Shown: positions 1 through 8,003 of the stretch, in pieces
How the letters are laid out: each line of letters opens with the position of its first letter
How positions within the stretch are numbered: the stretch's first letter is position 1
From: Brevundimonas sp. PAMC22021
GTDB taxonomy: Bacteria > Pseudomonadota > Alphaproteobacteria > Caulobacterales > Caulobacteraceae
DNA: 64,000 nucleotides
Assembly (NCBI RefSeq): GCF_019443405.1
Contig: NZ_CP080376.1
Span: 62,001-126,000, forward strand
Direction: 5' to 3'
Position numbers and translations under genes: made by a program
The notes under the pieces: model-generated
What the model was told of the DNA's origin: nothing
Databases searched by the model: none
Seen by the model: the letters and a program-made list of their open reading frames with translations, nothing else

Positions 1-641
1 TCAAGCACCAGCCGGCCCTGGCTCAGAATCCCGACGTGGGTGGCGACCTGTTCGATCTCGCTGAGAAGGTGGCTGGATACGAGAACGGTGGCTCCGGCGG
101 CGTCGGGCAGGCCTCGCAGGAGCCGACGCATGTCGGCGATGCCTTCAGGGTCGAGGCCGTTGGTCGGCTCGTCGAGGATCAGAACGGCGGGCGCCCCCAG
201 AAGCGCCCGCGCCAGTCCGATCCTCTGGCGCATGCCGAGCGAGTAATCCGAGACGCGACGGTTAGCGTCGCGGCGCATCTCGACGACATCGAGGACCCGG
301 TCGATCTCGCTCCTAGCGAACCCTCGCAGGGTGCAGGTCAGCGACAGGTTCTCGCGTCCGGTCAGATTGGCGTAGAAGCCGTGCGCCTCCAGCAACGACC
401 CTACCTTGCGGGCGGCTGCGATCCGGTCGGCTCCGACATCCACGCCGCCGATGACGGCGGCGCCGGAGGTGGGCTTCAGCAGGCCCAGCAGCATCCGGAT
501 CGTGGTCGTCTTGCCCGCGCCGTTGCGGCCCAGAAACCCGTAGATGGACCCCCGGGGCGCAGACAGCGACACGGCGTCAACCACCGATCGATCGCCGAAC
601 CGTCTTGTCAACCGCAGTGTCTCGATCGCCAGATCCGCCAT
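1..641 (-). CDS. ABC transporter ATP-binding protein (3' part beyond the window)
   Basis: Translating the reverse strand from the ATG at 641 gives a typical ABC ATPase. A Walker A motif (GRNGAGKTT) lies near residues 37-45. The signature is the variant YSLGMRQRIGLARAL, the Walker B/D-loop reads LILDEPTNGLDP, and the H-loop is in VLVSSHLLSEIEQ. This is the CcmA-like class used by drug, bacitracin or lantibiotic exporters, which work with a separate membrane permease that would lie off the left edge. I chose the start at 641 because a GAGGGGCGG stretch precedes it at good spacing; an in-frame ATG at 656 is possible. The gene is divergent from the DUF2975/regulator pair and shares its palindromic control region. 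The substrate cannot be told from the sequence. The open frame runs through base 1. Confidence 0.9.
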   Translation of the reverse strand, partial: MADLAIETLRLTRRFGDRSVVDAVSLSAPRGSIYGFLGRNGAGKTTTIRMLLGLLKPTSGAAVIGGVDVGADRIAAARKVGSLLEAHGFYANLTGRENLSLTCTLRGFARSEIDRVLDVVEMRRDANRRVSDYSLGMRQRIGLARALLGAPAVLILDEPTNGLDPEGIADMRRLLRGLPDAAGATVLVSSHLLSEIEQVATHVGILSQGRLVL

Positions 642-658
642 GCCGCCCCTCGCCATCT

Positions 659-713
659 CTTTAAGTCCAAGCTAAAGTTGCGAAGCTCGCGACTTTAAGT
701 CAAGATTAAAGTT
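659..713. promoter_or_regulatory. Divergent promoter region with repeated palindromic operator
   Basis: This AT-rich stretch in GC-rich surroundings separates the ABC ATPase gene and the DUF2975 gene. Two 21-base direct copies, 659-679 and 693-713, both begin CTTTAAGTC and end AAAGTT. The second contains a perfect inverted repeat, ACTTTAA (692-698) and TTAAAGT (706-712), with a 7-base spacer. A further imperfect palindrome (674-696) spans both copies. The arrangement suggests a dimeric repressor site. The small Cro/CI-type protein at 1232-1474 is the obvious candidate ligand, but that link is inference. Confidence 0.6.
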
Positions 714-734
714 TGGACAGCTTCAGGAGCCGCC

Positions 735-1232
735 ATGACACCTTCGGACCTTTCCCGCTTCCGGCGTATGTGCGGCCGCTTTCGATGGCTGGCCGTCTTG
801 ATGACCGTGACGGTCGGGCTGGTGGTTGTGGCGACGACGATCGTAGTCCCGCTCGTCAGCGGGATCGGCCGATCGCCGGATGACGACAGAAGGGTCTGGG
901 GTGGGGTCGTTCACGCGATTTCGCCGCTCTTCTACCTCTACGGCGTCTGGTCCATCGGTCAGGCCATGGGTAATCTGTCCCAAGGCCAACTGTTCGCGCC
1001 AACGGTGGCTAACGCCCTCAGGCGCGTCGGACTGTCATTGGGGCTAGGCGGCGTGTTCAGCGTCTTTGTCGCCACGAACTTGCTCCGGATCATAGAACAG
1101 TCACGCGGCGGCTATCTGCATTTTGATGTGGCAGGGATGACGCTCGGCATGATCGGCGGCGCGCTGTTCCTCTTCGGGCGTGTGCTGGACCAGGCGGGCG
1201 CCGTGCAGGCCGAACTGGACGAGATGATCTGA
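735..1232 (+). CDS. DUF2975-type integral membrane protein
   Basis: The 165-residue protein has four hydrophobic segments: about residues 20-42, 57-78, 95-113 and 129-147. Its pattern and pairing match the DUF2975 family, whose members are usually encoded directly before a YozG-like Cro/CI regulator. The biochemical function of the family is not known. An AGGAG at 723-727 precedes the ATG at good distance. The stop overlaps the start of the regulator gene, so the two are surely co-translated. A decayed second copy lies at 41728-41943, about 80% identical over the retained part by eye. The protein may sense membrane state for its partner regulator, but that is only a guess. Confidence 0.8.
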   Translation: MTPSDLSRFRRMCGRFRWLAVLMTVTVGLVVVATTIVVPLVSGIGRSPDDDRRVWGGVVHAISPLFYLYGVWSIGQAMGNLSQGQLFAPTVANALRRVGLSLGLGGVFSVFVATNLLRIIEQSRGGYLHFDVAGMTLGMIGGALFLFGRVLDQAGAVQAELDEMI

Positions 1233-1474
1233 TGCCGGTGCAGGTCACGCTGGATGCGTTAATCGTCGCAAAGGGGCTCAAGGCGCGCGATCTGGCGCAG
1301 CAGGTCGGACTGAGCGAGACGCAGCTGTCTCTGTTCCGGTCCGGCAAGGTCAAGGGCATCCGCTTCCGCACGCTTGCTCGCCTTTGCGCGGCCCTGGATT
1401 GCAAACCCGGAGACCTGCTCGACTACCTGTACGCCACGGCCGACCTGGCGGTCGATCCGGACGAGGAAGGGTAG
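1232..1474 (+). CDS. Small Cro/CI (XRE, YozG-like) transcriptional regulator
   Basis: The 80-residue protein is essentially one helix-turn-helix domain. The core AKGLKARDLAQQVGLSETQL is followed by LSLFRSGKVKGIRFRTLARL and a CKPGDLLDYLY tail typical of the HTH_26 group. It overlaps the DUF2975 gene by one base (TGATG). Such regulators commonly control their own operon, and the palindromes at 659-713 are the likely site. A close paralogue is intact at 41987-42229; by eye the two differ at about 16 of the 75 residues that align, mainly in the C-terminal tail. Confidence 0.85.
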   Translation: MPVQVTLDALIVAKGLKARDLAQQVGLSETQLSLFRSGKVKGIRFRTLARLCAALDCKPGDLLDYLYATADLAVDPDEEG

Positions 1475-1482
1475 GGGCCAGA

Positions 1483-1671
1483 CTATGCGCCGACTTGCAC
1501 GCTGTGCTCGGCGCCTGACCACTTGCCGGCCAAGCCAGGCGCCTCCTCCAGCTGGCGCACCTCGTCGAACCGGCCGCGCTCTTCGCGATAGCGCACGATC
1601 TCGAAGCCGTGTTCCGAGAGTGCTTCAACCCCGTCGAGTTCGGAGGCGGTCGCTGAGTTGAGGTCGAGCAA
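1483..1671 (-). CDS. Stand-alone helix-hairpin-helix (ComEA-like) protein
   Basis: The 62-residue product begins with LDLNSATASELDGVEAL, continues with FEIVRYREERGRF and ends its domain with VRQLEEAPGL. These are the marks of the ComEA-type helix-hairpin-helix fold that binds DNA without sequence specificity in competence and repair proteins. There is no signal peptide or membrane anchor, unlike true ComEA, so a cytoplasmic role is more likely. The start is a TTG at 1671 with AAAAGGA seven bases upstream and an in-frame stop shortly before it. The gene is convergent with the regulator at 1232-1474. The usual glycine-rich hairpin (LPGIG) is degenerate here (EALSEHG), which weakens the DNA-binding prediction. 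Confidence 0.55.
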   Translation of the reverse strand: MLDLNSATASELDGVEALSEHGFEIVRYREERGRFDEVRQLEEAPGLAGKWSGAEHSVQVGA

Positions 1672-1889
1672 GGCAAGGTCCTTTTGACGTCACTAGGGTG
1701 GGGGCAAGCCTCGACGTTCTGCAAACGGTCAGATCTTATCGTGGTTCAAGGCCAAAGGCCATCGGCGAAGACGCTCGGAAGCTGGAGGGGCTTTGTCCGA
1801 TCGGCTGTCTCCAGCCCTGTTGTTCTGCGCAGCTTATTGGAAGGTGCGGGCGCCTCAACGCCGAGAACAACGGCTGTCGTGATCTGACG

Positions 1890-2225
1890 GCTGAAGTGGT
1901 TGAGGCCGAAGCCCGCGACGCCGTGTTCACCAGTCCGTTGCCCGGATTGCTCGTCGCTCCGTCCGCGCCGCTGTACGACCGGGATGCCCGGTCCGGCCGG
2001 AGCCCGGTCTCAATGCCAGGCACCCTGGCGATCCATGGCACGCTTGACCCCAACACGCCCTACGAGCGCGCCGTCGCCCATGCCGCGAAATTGTCCGAGG
2101 TCGGCGAGGTGACATTCGCCACCGTCGTGTCCGGGGCTCACATGCTGACCTTCGCGGCGCCCGGATGTTTCGTCCGCATCGTTTCGGCATTCAACGCCGA
2201 GACGGATGTTCCGGACTCGTGTTAG
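1890..2225 (+). pseudogene. C-terminal fragment of an alpha/beta hydrolase
   Basis: The readable part from about 2013 gives MPGTLAIHGTLDPNTPYERA, then a VTFATVVSGAHMLTF segment. This is the end of a TAP-like or serine-protease-like alpha/beta hydrolase: the strand before the acid loop with the catalytic Asp (GTLDPNTP), and the catalytic His in GAHM. The nucleophile elbow and the first two thirds of the enzyme are missing, and the upstream frame has no hydrolase character. I therefore read it as a 5'-truncated remnant. The exact left edge is uncertain. Confidence 0.5.
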
Positions 2226-2278
2226 TCTCGATCTGAGCCAGGCAGCTGAACGCCTGCACGATGAGCAGACGTTTGCCG

Positions 2279-2662
2279 TCAGCGAGCAGGCCTTCGATGC
2301 GGCCAGAACAAAGCGTAGGCTAGCCCGACGAGGAGCAGCGCCTGACCCGTATGAAGCCAGTTCGCTGAATTGTTTCCGCCCGCGAGCGAGACGAGCGCAA
2401 CCACTCCCGCGAACGCCGCGAAGATCCACTTGCCCGGTCGGCTGGGGAACAGGGCGTTGGTCAGTCGCCAACTGGCGATCGTGCCAAGGCAGGTGGAAAT
2501 CGCGGCTTCGGCTGCGAAGCGGGGCCGGTCGTAGCCCATGGGCTCGAGCAGGATCGAAACTGGCCAGCCTACGCACAAGGCGGCCATGATGTATGCCGCT
2601 ACGGCGACCGCGCCCGCCGCGATCCCGTGCGCGACAGCGGAACTTCGGCAGTTACTTATCAC
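2279..2662 (-). CDS. Hypothetical small integral membrane protein
   Basis: The 127-residue product has four hydrophobic stretches: about residues 11-33, 48-66, 79-95 and 104-120. The last is followed by a basic tail, PHRRPAR. I do not recognise a family. The proposed start is a GTG at 2662 without a clear ribosome-binding site, so the N-terminus is uncertain. The opposite strand encodes nothing with protein-like composition, which supports this frame. It lies between the hydrolase remnant and the recombinase, in a patch of transferred or decaying DNA. Confidence 0.5.
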   Translation of the reverse strand: MISNCRSSAVAHGIAAGAVAVAAYIMAALCVGWPVSILLEPMGYDRPRFAAEAAISTCLGTIASWRLTNALFPSRPGKWIFAAFAGVVALVSLAGGNNSANWLHTGQALLLVGLAYALFWPHRRPAR

Positions 2663-2872
2663 AAGATCTCGCTGGAGGGCCTGTCAGTGAGATGAAGCAC
2701 GTTGGCGGGTGGTGCAAGACGCGGCGCCGTCCGGGTCGAAAGCAGTGCTGCCGCCCGGCTCGAAGAATGTCCGTTTACCGGCAACCAACCAGTGTCCGCG
2801 GCCGGCGCGCAGCAGCCGCGTCTGGGGCATCTTGGGCGCGCAGGGAGGCGGCATCCTCGAAGGAGGTTGGCG

Positions 2873-3499
2873 ATGCGCCAGTCTGACCTGTTCATCCAAC
2901 CCAAGCGCCCTTGGAACGCCGGACGTTTGATCGGCCCAAAGGCGCCGCTCAAGCCCAAGCACATCTGGGTTATCCGACAACAGTTGAAGGCCGCAAGGCG
3001 CGTTCGCGACCTGGCGATGTTCAACTGCGCTCTCGATTCCAAGCTGCGAGCTTGTGACCTCGTGCGGCTTCGGGTCAGCGACTTGGCTCCAGGCGGCGTA
3101 CTCCGCCAACGATCGATCGAGGTTCGGCAGAAGACCGGCAGGCCAGTGCCGTTCGAGATCACAGAGCCTGCGCGTGACGCCGTCGCCACTTGGCTGCAGG
3201 TCCGTGGACGACGTCACGACGGCTGGCTGTTCCCGAGCCGCAGCCGGCCCGTTCAGCACATCGGGACTGGACGGTACGCCCGACTGGTCGACCGCTGGAT
3301 GTGCATGATTGAACTCGAGCCGCAGTGCTACGGCACGCACAGCCTCAGGCGGACGAAGGTCTCGCTGATATACAAGAAGACCGGCGACCTGCGCGCATGT
3401 CAGCTGCTGCTCGGTCACCGAAAGCTGGAGAGCACAGTGCGATACCTCGGCATCGAGGTGGACGACGTCTTGGAAATGTCGGAGCAGATCGATCTCTGA
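2873..3499 (+). CDS. Minimal tyrosine recombinase / integrase
   Basis: The 208-residue protein contains the catalytic domain of phage-type tyrosine recombinases. I see the first Arg in KLRACDLVRLRVSDL (R59), a likely beta-hairpin Lys in VRQKTGRPV (K87), the HSLRR box (H156, R159), the later His in LLLGHRKL (H182) and the nucleophile in VRYLGIE (Y191). The N-terminal SAM-like arm is very short, as in the roughly 200-residue integrases common in alphaproteobacterial plasmids and islands. AGGAGG at 2861-2866 fixes the ATG at 2873. No attachment site or excisionase was found nearby, so it could be an orphan from a lost element. Confidence 0.85.
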   Translation: MRQSDLFIQPKRPWNAGRLIGPKAPLKPKHIWVIRQQLKAARRVRDLAMFNCALDSKLRACDLVRLRVSDLAPGGVLRQRSIEVRQKTGRPVPFEITEPARDAVATWLQVRGRRHDGWLFPSRSRPVQHIGTGRYARLVDRWMCMIELEPQCYGTHSLRRTKVSLIYKKTGDLRACQLLLGHRKLESTVRYLGIEVDDVLEMSEQIDL

Positions 3500-3931
3500 A
3501 GTCGAGCCGGGCTCCAAAGCGGGTCCGGCCAACGTCGCCTAAGGGTGGTAAGGCGAAGTAGTCATTGCTTGCAGCAACGGACATATTGCTCACGCGCTGA
3601 GTGCGGAATCTGCGGCTTGGTCTGCATGGCCGCTCTTGGTGCTTCCCGGCCCTGGCAAGGCAACGAGGTGGCTTCGCTCTCCGTTTAATCGCTAGTAGGG
3701 GAATAGCGCCTGTTGTTCGAATTTAGCTGCGACCACCATGGTACAACACTCTGCACTCGACACACCTAGGCCCTTCCGATCTCTCGAAGTCCGTCAGGCC
3801 GCGAAAACTCCGGCGTTCCGCAGCTGTTCCATCATCGAACTCACGACCTCAGGATGGTTCCCCTTTGATTGCGTCAACTTGCGTTGTATCGAGCCGCCAT
3901 GGTCTCAGGGTTAAATGGGTCTGAGGGTTGC
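3500..3931. other. Intergenic region before the FNR-type regulator
   Basis: About 430 bases with no convincing gene. Near 3865-3877 TTGATTGCGTCAA looks like an FNR half-site pair, but the spacing is one base short of the consensus. The 11-mer GCAACGGACAT at 3574 recurs elsewhere in non-coding parts of the window. The promoter of the regulator gene must lie here. Confidence 0.5.
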
Positions 3932-4636
3932 GTGAGCCGTTCCGCCGCTGACAGCTGCCTGCGCTGCGGTGCGAGAGCATACAGCGTGTGCAGCGACGTA
4001 GCCGGCGCCGCCCTTGAGCGCTTGAATGCGCTGGCTGACACGGTGGCGCTTGCAGCCGGCGAGGTGCTGGCTCTGGAGGGCGAACCGGCTCGCCACCTGT
4101 TCAACGTCACGGCGGGCTCACTCAGGGTCTACAAGCTGCTGCCTGACGGCAGGCGCCAGATCACCGGATTCCTTTTCGCCGGCGACTTTCTCGGCCTAGC
4201 GGGCGGCGAGACCTTTGGCTTTACGGCCGAGGCGATGGAGGCCTCGCGACTTTGCCGGTTCCGCCGAGCCGAGTATCAGGCGCTGGTGCGCGACACGCCC
4301 GCGCTGGAGCGAACGCTGCTGACCCGCACCTCGCATGAACTGGCGGCGGCGCAGAACCAGATGCTGCTGCTCGGCCGCAAAACGGCGCAGGAACGGGTGG
4401 CCTCGTTCCTGCTCGACCTGCCGTCGCACGATCCCAGCCGCTCCGCCCCCGAGAACCACGTCCGCTTGCCCATGACGCGGGCCGAGATCGCAGATTATCT
4501 GGGCCTGACCATTGAGACGGTCAGCCGCGTGCTGAGCCGGCTGAAGGCGTCCGGCGTGGTGCGCCTGGTGTCCTTGCACGAACTGCAGGTTCTGCGGCCC
4601 GACCAGCTTCAGGCCATCGCCAGCGGCGAGGGCTGA
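3932..4636 (+). CDS. FNR/FnrL-type oxygen-sensing Crp-family regulator
   Basis: This cytoplasmic transcription factor probably switches on low-oxygen genes. Three N-terminal cysteines are spaced C-x2-C-x7-C (CLRCGARAYSVC), and a fourth sits in the cyclic-nucleotide-like domain (ASRLCRFRR). This is the ligand set for the oxygen-labile [4Fe-4S] cluster of FNR/FnrL/FixK1 proteins. The C-terminal winged helix contains TRAEIADYLGLTIETVSRVL, whose recognition helix E-T-V-S-R fits TTGAT-N4-ATCAA sites. Exactly such a site lies between cydD and cydA. I prefer the GTG at 3932, with GAGGG four bases upstream; ATG 3899 and TTG 3869 are in-frame alternatives. Its 3' end overlaps cydC by 28 bases in convergent orientation. 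Confidence 0.9.
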   Translation: MSRSAADSCLRCGARAYSVCSDVAGAALERLNALADTVALAAGEVLALEGEPARHLFNVTAGSLRVYKLLPDGRRQITGFLFAGDFLGLAGGETFGFTAEAMEASRLCRFRRAEYQALVRDTPALERTLLTRTSHELAAAQNQMLLLGRKTAQERVASFLLDLPSHDPSRSAPENHVRLPMTRAEIADYLGLTIETVSRVLSRLKASGVVRLVSLHELQVLRPDQLQAIASGEG

Positions 4637-6279
4637 AGCGCGTGGCGTCCCGGCGCCAGCCGCACTCGACGATTCCCGTCCCCCCCTTCGATCCAGACGA
4701 CCTGTTCGCAAAGGGCGGCGGGCGAAGGGCGGTGGCTGACCAGCAGGAGGCCTTGACCGGTGCGGGCCAGTCTCTGCTGAAGCCGCCATAGCACCTGCGC
4801 CTCCGTGGCGAAGTCGAGCCCTTCGGTGGGCTCGTCCAGCACCAGCCAAGGCGCCGGCCGCAGATAGGCCCGTGCAAGGCCGAGCCGCCGCCGCTCGCCG
4901 CCTGACAGCGCCTGACCGCCGGCTTTGACCGGCGTGTTCAGGCCGAGCGGGGAACTCTTGAAGCGTACGGACAGCGCCGCGTCCTCCAGCACCGCCCAGA
5001 GCGCTTCGTCGGTGGCGTCGGGGTCCGCAAGCCGCAGGTTGTCCCGAACGGAGCCGTCGATGAGCCGTATGTCCTGGGCGGCGTAGGCGAACAGAGCGCG
5101 GCGCTGCTTCGGCGCAAGGTCGCTGACAGGCACCCCGCCGAGCGTGACTCCCGCCGTGGCCGAACGCAGGCCGATGATCTGCTCCAGCAGCGTGGTCTTG
5201 CCGACGCCTGACGGACCTGTGAGCGCCAGTCGTGCGGACGGCGAGACGGAGACGAGGCCGTCGATGGAGAGGGTGTCGGAGGTCAGGTCCCAGGCGGGGG
5301 CGTCGGGACCGGCGTCGAACAGGGCGTCCAGACGGTCCAATGTCGCCTCGGCCGCGCCAGCCTGACGCAGGGCGGCGACGAGGCCGGAGGCGGACTCCAT
5401 TCCCATGACCAGGGCCAGAGCCGCCAGCGCCGCCAGCGGCTGGGATGCGTCGCGGGCGGACAGCAATACCACAGCGAGGCCCGCCGCAGTGATCGCGGAT
5501 TGCCAGACCATCAGCCACCCCGCGACCGTGGCGGTCTTCTGATTGGCGGCGTCCAGATCCCGCCCGGCGGCCTGCCCTTCCGCCAGAGCCCAGCCGTCCA
5601 GGCCATAGGCGCGCAGTTCGGGCGCGGCGGCGGACAGCGCCGACAGGCGGGTCTTCAGCGCTCCCATGGTCGATGGGACCGCCGCGGCGACAGGCTCAAC
5701 CCAACGCCGCGCAATCACGATCGCTCCGAACGCGCTCAGGCCCATCGCCGCCAGGGTCACGAAGGCGGCGGGGGGGCCGGCCAGCAGCGCCATGGCGGCG
5801 GCGGCCGCTACGCCCGCGCCCGCGCTCCAAGGGGCCGAGCGACGGATAAACAACGTCAGCAGGTTGTCCACGTCCTGGACCATCCGCGCCGAGGCCTCGC
5901 CGGACGCCAGGGCCAGCGCCCGGTCGGGCCGGCTCGAGGCCAAGGCGGCGAACAGCCGAGGGCGCAGCGCCGCCAACCCTTGAAGCCCCGCTTCATGCCC
6001 CGTCAGCCGCTCGCCATAGCGCGCGGCCGTTCGGACGATCGCCAGCAACCGGATAAAGGCACTGGGCAGAAGGTAGTTGAAGGCTTGGGCGACGGCGCTG
6101 CCCGCCAGGCCCGCCAGCGCTGCGGCGGTGATGAACCAGCCGGACAGGCCCAGCAGCGCCACGGAGGCCATTGAGACGAGACCGCCGGTGACTGCGGCGG
6201 CGGCCAGCCGGGGGCGCTGCAGCCGGAACTCGGCGACCAGCAGGCGCCGGACGGGGGACGGTCTTCCAGAGGCGTTCAC
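4609..6279 (-). CDS. cydC: CydC, thiol-reductant ABC exporter subunit
   Basis: The 556-residue protein has an N-terminal six-helix ABC exporter domain and a C-terminal nucleotide-binding domain. The latter carries Walker A TGPSGVGKTT (about residue 351), signature LSGGERRRLGLARAYL (about 455) and Walker B WLVLDEPTEGLD (about 476). With CydD it forms the heterodimeric inner-membrane exporter of glutathione and cysteine needed to assemble cytochrome bd. Its ATG overlaps the cydD stop by four bases (ATGA), so the genes are translationally coupled. The end overlaps the convergent FNR-type gene. Placement beside cydAB supports the assignment over other ABC exporters. Confidence 0.95.
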   Translation of the reverse strand: MNASGRPSPVRRLLVAEFRLQRPRLAAAAVTGGLVSMASVALLGLSGWFITAAALAGLAGSAVAQAFNYLLPSAFIRLLAIVRTAARYGERLTGHEAGLQGLAALRPRLFAALASSRPDRALALASGEASARMVQDVDNLLTLFIRRSAPWSAGAGVAAAAAMALLAGPPAAFVTLAAMGLSAFGAIVIARRWVEPVAAAVPSTMGALKTRLSALSAAAPELRAYGLDGWALAEGQAAGRDLDAANQKTATVAGWLMVWQSAITAAGLAVVLLSARDASQPLAALAALALVMGMESASGLVAALRQAGAAEATLDRLDALFDAGPDAPAWDLTSDTLSIDGLVSVSPSARLALTGPSGVGKTTLLEQIIGLRSATAGVTLGGVPVSDLAPKQRRALFAYAAQDIRLIDGSVRDNLRLADPDATDEALWAVLEDAALSVRFKSSPLGLNTPVKAGGQALSGGERRRLGLARAYLRPAPWLVLDEPTEGLDFATEAQVLWRLQQRLARTGQGLLLVSHRPSPAALCEQVVWIEGGDGNRRVRLAPGRHALQPSPLAMA

Positions 6280-7877
6280 AGCCGCACCACGCGATCGGCC
6301 AGGGCCGTGACGGCCGGGGAATGGGTGGCGACTAGGGTCGTGCGGCCCTCAGCGGCCCGGCGGATCACGGCGATGATCCGGGCCTCGGATTCGGGATCGA
6401 GGTTGGCGGTGGGTTCGTCCAGCAGCAGCAGCGGCGCCGGCTTCAGCAGGGCGCGCGCCAGACCCAGCCGACGGCGTTCGCCGCCGGACAGGCCGCCGCC
6501 GCGCTCGTCCAAGGGGCGCTCGAGATCGCCGTGCAAGCCGGCCAGGCCCGCGGCGCGCATGACGTCGCGCCGGCTGGCCCGCGGGTGGGCCAGAACGATG
6601 TTGTCGAACAGCGTGCCGGGCAGCACGACCGGGTTCTGGCTGGCCCAGGCAATCTGTCCGGCGAAGCCCTCGGGCGGCATGCGCACGCCGCCGACCTCCA
6701 CCTCGCCGTCGGCGAGGGGGACCAGTCCCAGCAGCAAGTGCAGCAGGCTGCTCTTGCCCGACCCGCTCGCTCCGGTCAGGGCGACGATCTGCCCGGGGCG
6801 GATGTCGAGGTCGAAATCCTGGATCACGGGCGCTAGGCCATAGCCGATGGCGACGGATCGGAAGGCGATCGACCCCGCGTGGCGGCCAAGGGGCGTCGGC
6901 GTCGGATCGCGGACGGGGGGCGTCTGAAGCGCGGACACGGCCGCCTCGGCCGCCTGACGGTCGTGGTAGGCGGCGGCCAGCCGGCGCATGGGCGCATAGA
7001 CCTCGGGGGCCAGCGCCAGCACGAAAAGGGCGCGGGGCAGGTCCAGGGTCTCCGGCGCCGGGAAGGGCAGAAGCCGCAGGAGGTTGAAGCCGCAGTAGAC
7101 GGCCACAAGCGCCACCGAGAGAGCCGAAAAGAACTCAAGCACCCCGGACGACAAAAAGGCGACCCGCAGCACCCTGGAGGTGCGCGCCGCCAGACTGGTC
7201 GCGGCATGCTCGATCTCCGCCGCCGCGCGCGCCTCGGCGTCAAAGGCCAGCAGGGCGGGAAGCGCCCGCACGCGGTCCAGGAACAGGCCGCTGAGGCGTT
7301 CCAAGGCGTCGAACTGCCGACGACTTTCGGCGGCGGCGGCCGTGCCGGCCAGCGCCATCCCGGCGACAAAGGGAAGAAGGGTGAAAAGCAGGATGGCGGC
7401 CGACATCGGGCTGGCCAGCGCAGCGGTTGCAATCAGCAGCAGCGGCGACAGGGCCGCGGCCGTGCGCGCAGGCGCGAAGCGGGCGTAGTAGCCATCCAGC
7501 GCCTCCACGCCCTCCACGGCCGCCGTCAGCCGCCTGTCGGCCGATCCATGCGAGGCGAACAGGGCCTTCAGGGCGCCGGTCCGGACGTCTGCCTTTACCC
7601 GTCGCGCCAGCCGGGCCGACAGCGCCAGCGCGCCCTGGCCGAGCAGGCCACGCGCCGGCAGGGCGACCATGGCCAGGGCGATCCACGGAGCGGCGGCGTT
7701 CAGGGATTGCGGCAGATGATGCACCGCCAGCGCCAGGCCGGCTGCAAAGCCCACGGCCAGCGCCACGTCGGCGATCGTCGCCAGGGCGGCCATGCCGGCG
7801 AGACGACGATGCGGCCGGGCGACGTGGGACAACCACGGACGCGGCGAGAGGGAAGAGACGAGGGGCTGTGCGGTCAT
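6276..7877 (-). CDS. cydD: CydD, thiol-reductant ABC exporter subunit
   Basis: The 533-residue ABC half-exporter has an N-terminal transmembrane domain (hydrophobic segments between residues 25 and 290). Its ATPase domain has Walker A TGASGSGKSS near residue 364, signature LSGGERRRLGLARALL near 462 and Walker B LLLLDEPTANLD near 479. It pairs with CydC to export reduced thiols to the periplasm for cytochrome bd maturation. The start ATG at 7877 lies 36 bases from a perfect FNR box, so low oxygen should induce cydDC together with the divergent cydAB operon. The divergent order (cydDC opposite cydABX) differs from the cydAB-cydDC order seen in some Gram-positives. Confidence 0.95.
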   Translation of the reverse strand: MTAQPLVSSLSPRPWLSHVARPHRRLAGMAALATIADVALAVGFAAGLALAVHHLPQSLNAAAPWIALAMVALPARGLLGQGALALSARLARRVKADVRTGALKALFASHGSADRRLTAAVEGVEALDGYYARFAPARTAAALSPLLLIATAALASPMSAAILLFTLLPFVAGMALAGTAAAAESRRQFDALERLSGLFLDRVRALPALLAFDAEARAAAEIEHAATSLAARTSRVLRVAFLSSGVLEFFSALSVALVAVYCGFNLLRLLPFPAPETLDLPRALFVLALAPEVYAPMRRLAAAYHDRQAAEAAVSALQTPPVRDPTPTPLGRHAGSIAFRSVAIGYGLAPVIQDFDLDIRPGQIVALTGASGSGKSSLLHLLLGLVPLADGEVEVGGVRMPPEGFAGQIAWASQNPVVLPGTLFDNIVLAHPRASRRDVMRAAGLAGLHGDLERPLDERGGGLSGGERRRLGLARALLKPAPLLLLDEPTANLDPESEARIIAVIRRAAEGRTTLVATHSPAVTALADRVVRL

Positions 7878-7912
7878 GGACGCCCGATACGCCGATCCAC
7901 GCGCGCTTCTCT

Positions 7913-7926
7913 TTGATCTCGATCAA
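7913..7926. promoter_or_regulatory. FNR/FixK-type box in the cydD-cydA divergent promoter
   Basis: TTGATCTCGATCAA matches the FNR/FixK consensus TTGAT-N4-ATCAA perfectly. It lies between cydD (start 7877) and cydA (start 8004) and can serve both directions. The FNR-type gene at 3932 is the likely binder. Confidence 0.85.
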
Positions 7927-8003
7927 GGCGCGATGCGGTCGCGGGCCTTAGGGCGTCTCTCATAGGGCGCAGGTCGTGGGGGCCGGCGCCATGGAGCCTC
8001 GCC

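Noticed and set aside
2702..2872. Extended N-terminus of the tyrosine recombinase in the open frame
   Set aside because: AGGAGG at 2861-2866 marks the ATG at 2873, and the upstream codons have no recombinase similarity.
3865..3877. TTGATTGCGTCAA before the FNR-type gene as an autoregulatory FNR box
   Set aside because: The two half-sites are separated by one base less than the consensus, so it is not listed as a site.
4196..5518. Long reverse frame of 440 codons overlapping cydC and the FNR-type gene
   Set aside because: It is a shadow frame with Arg/Gly/Ala-rich composition; the true cydC frame shows all ABC motifs.
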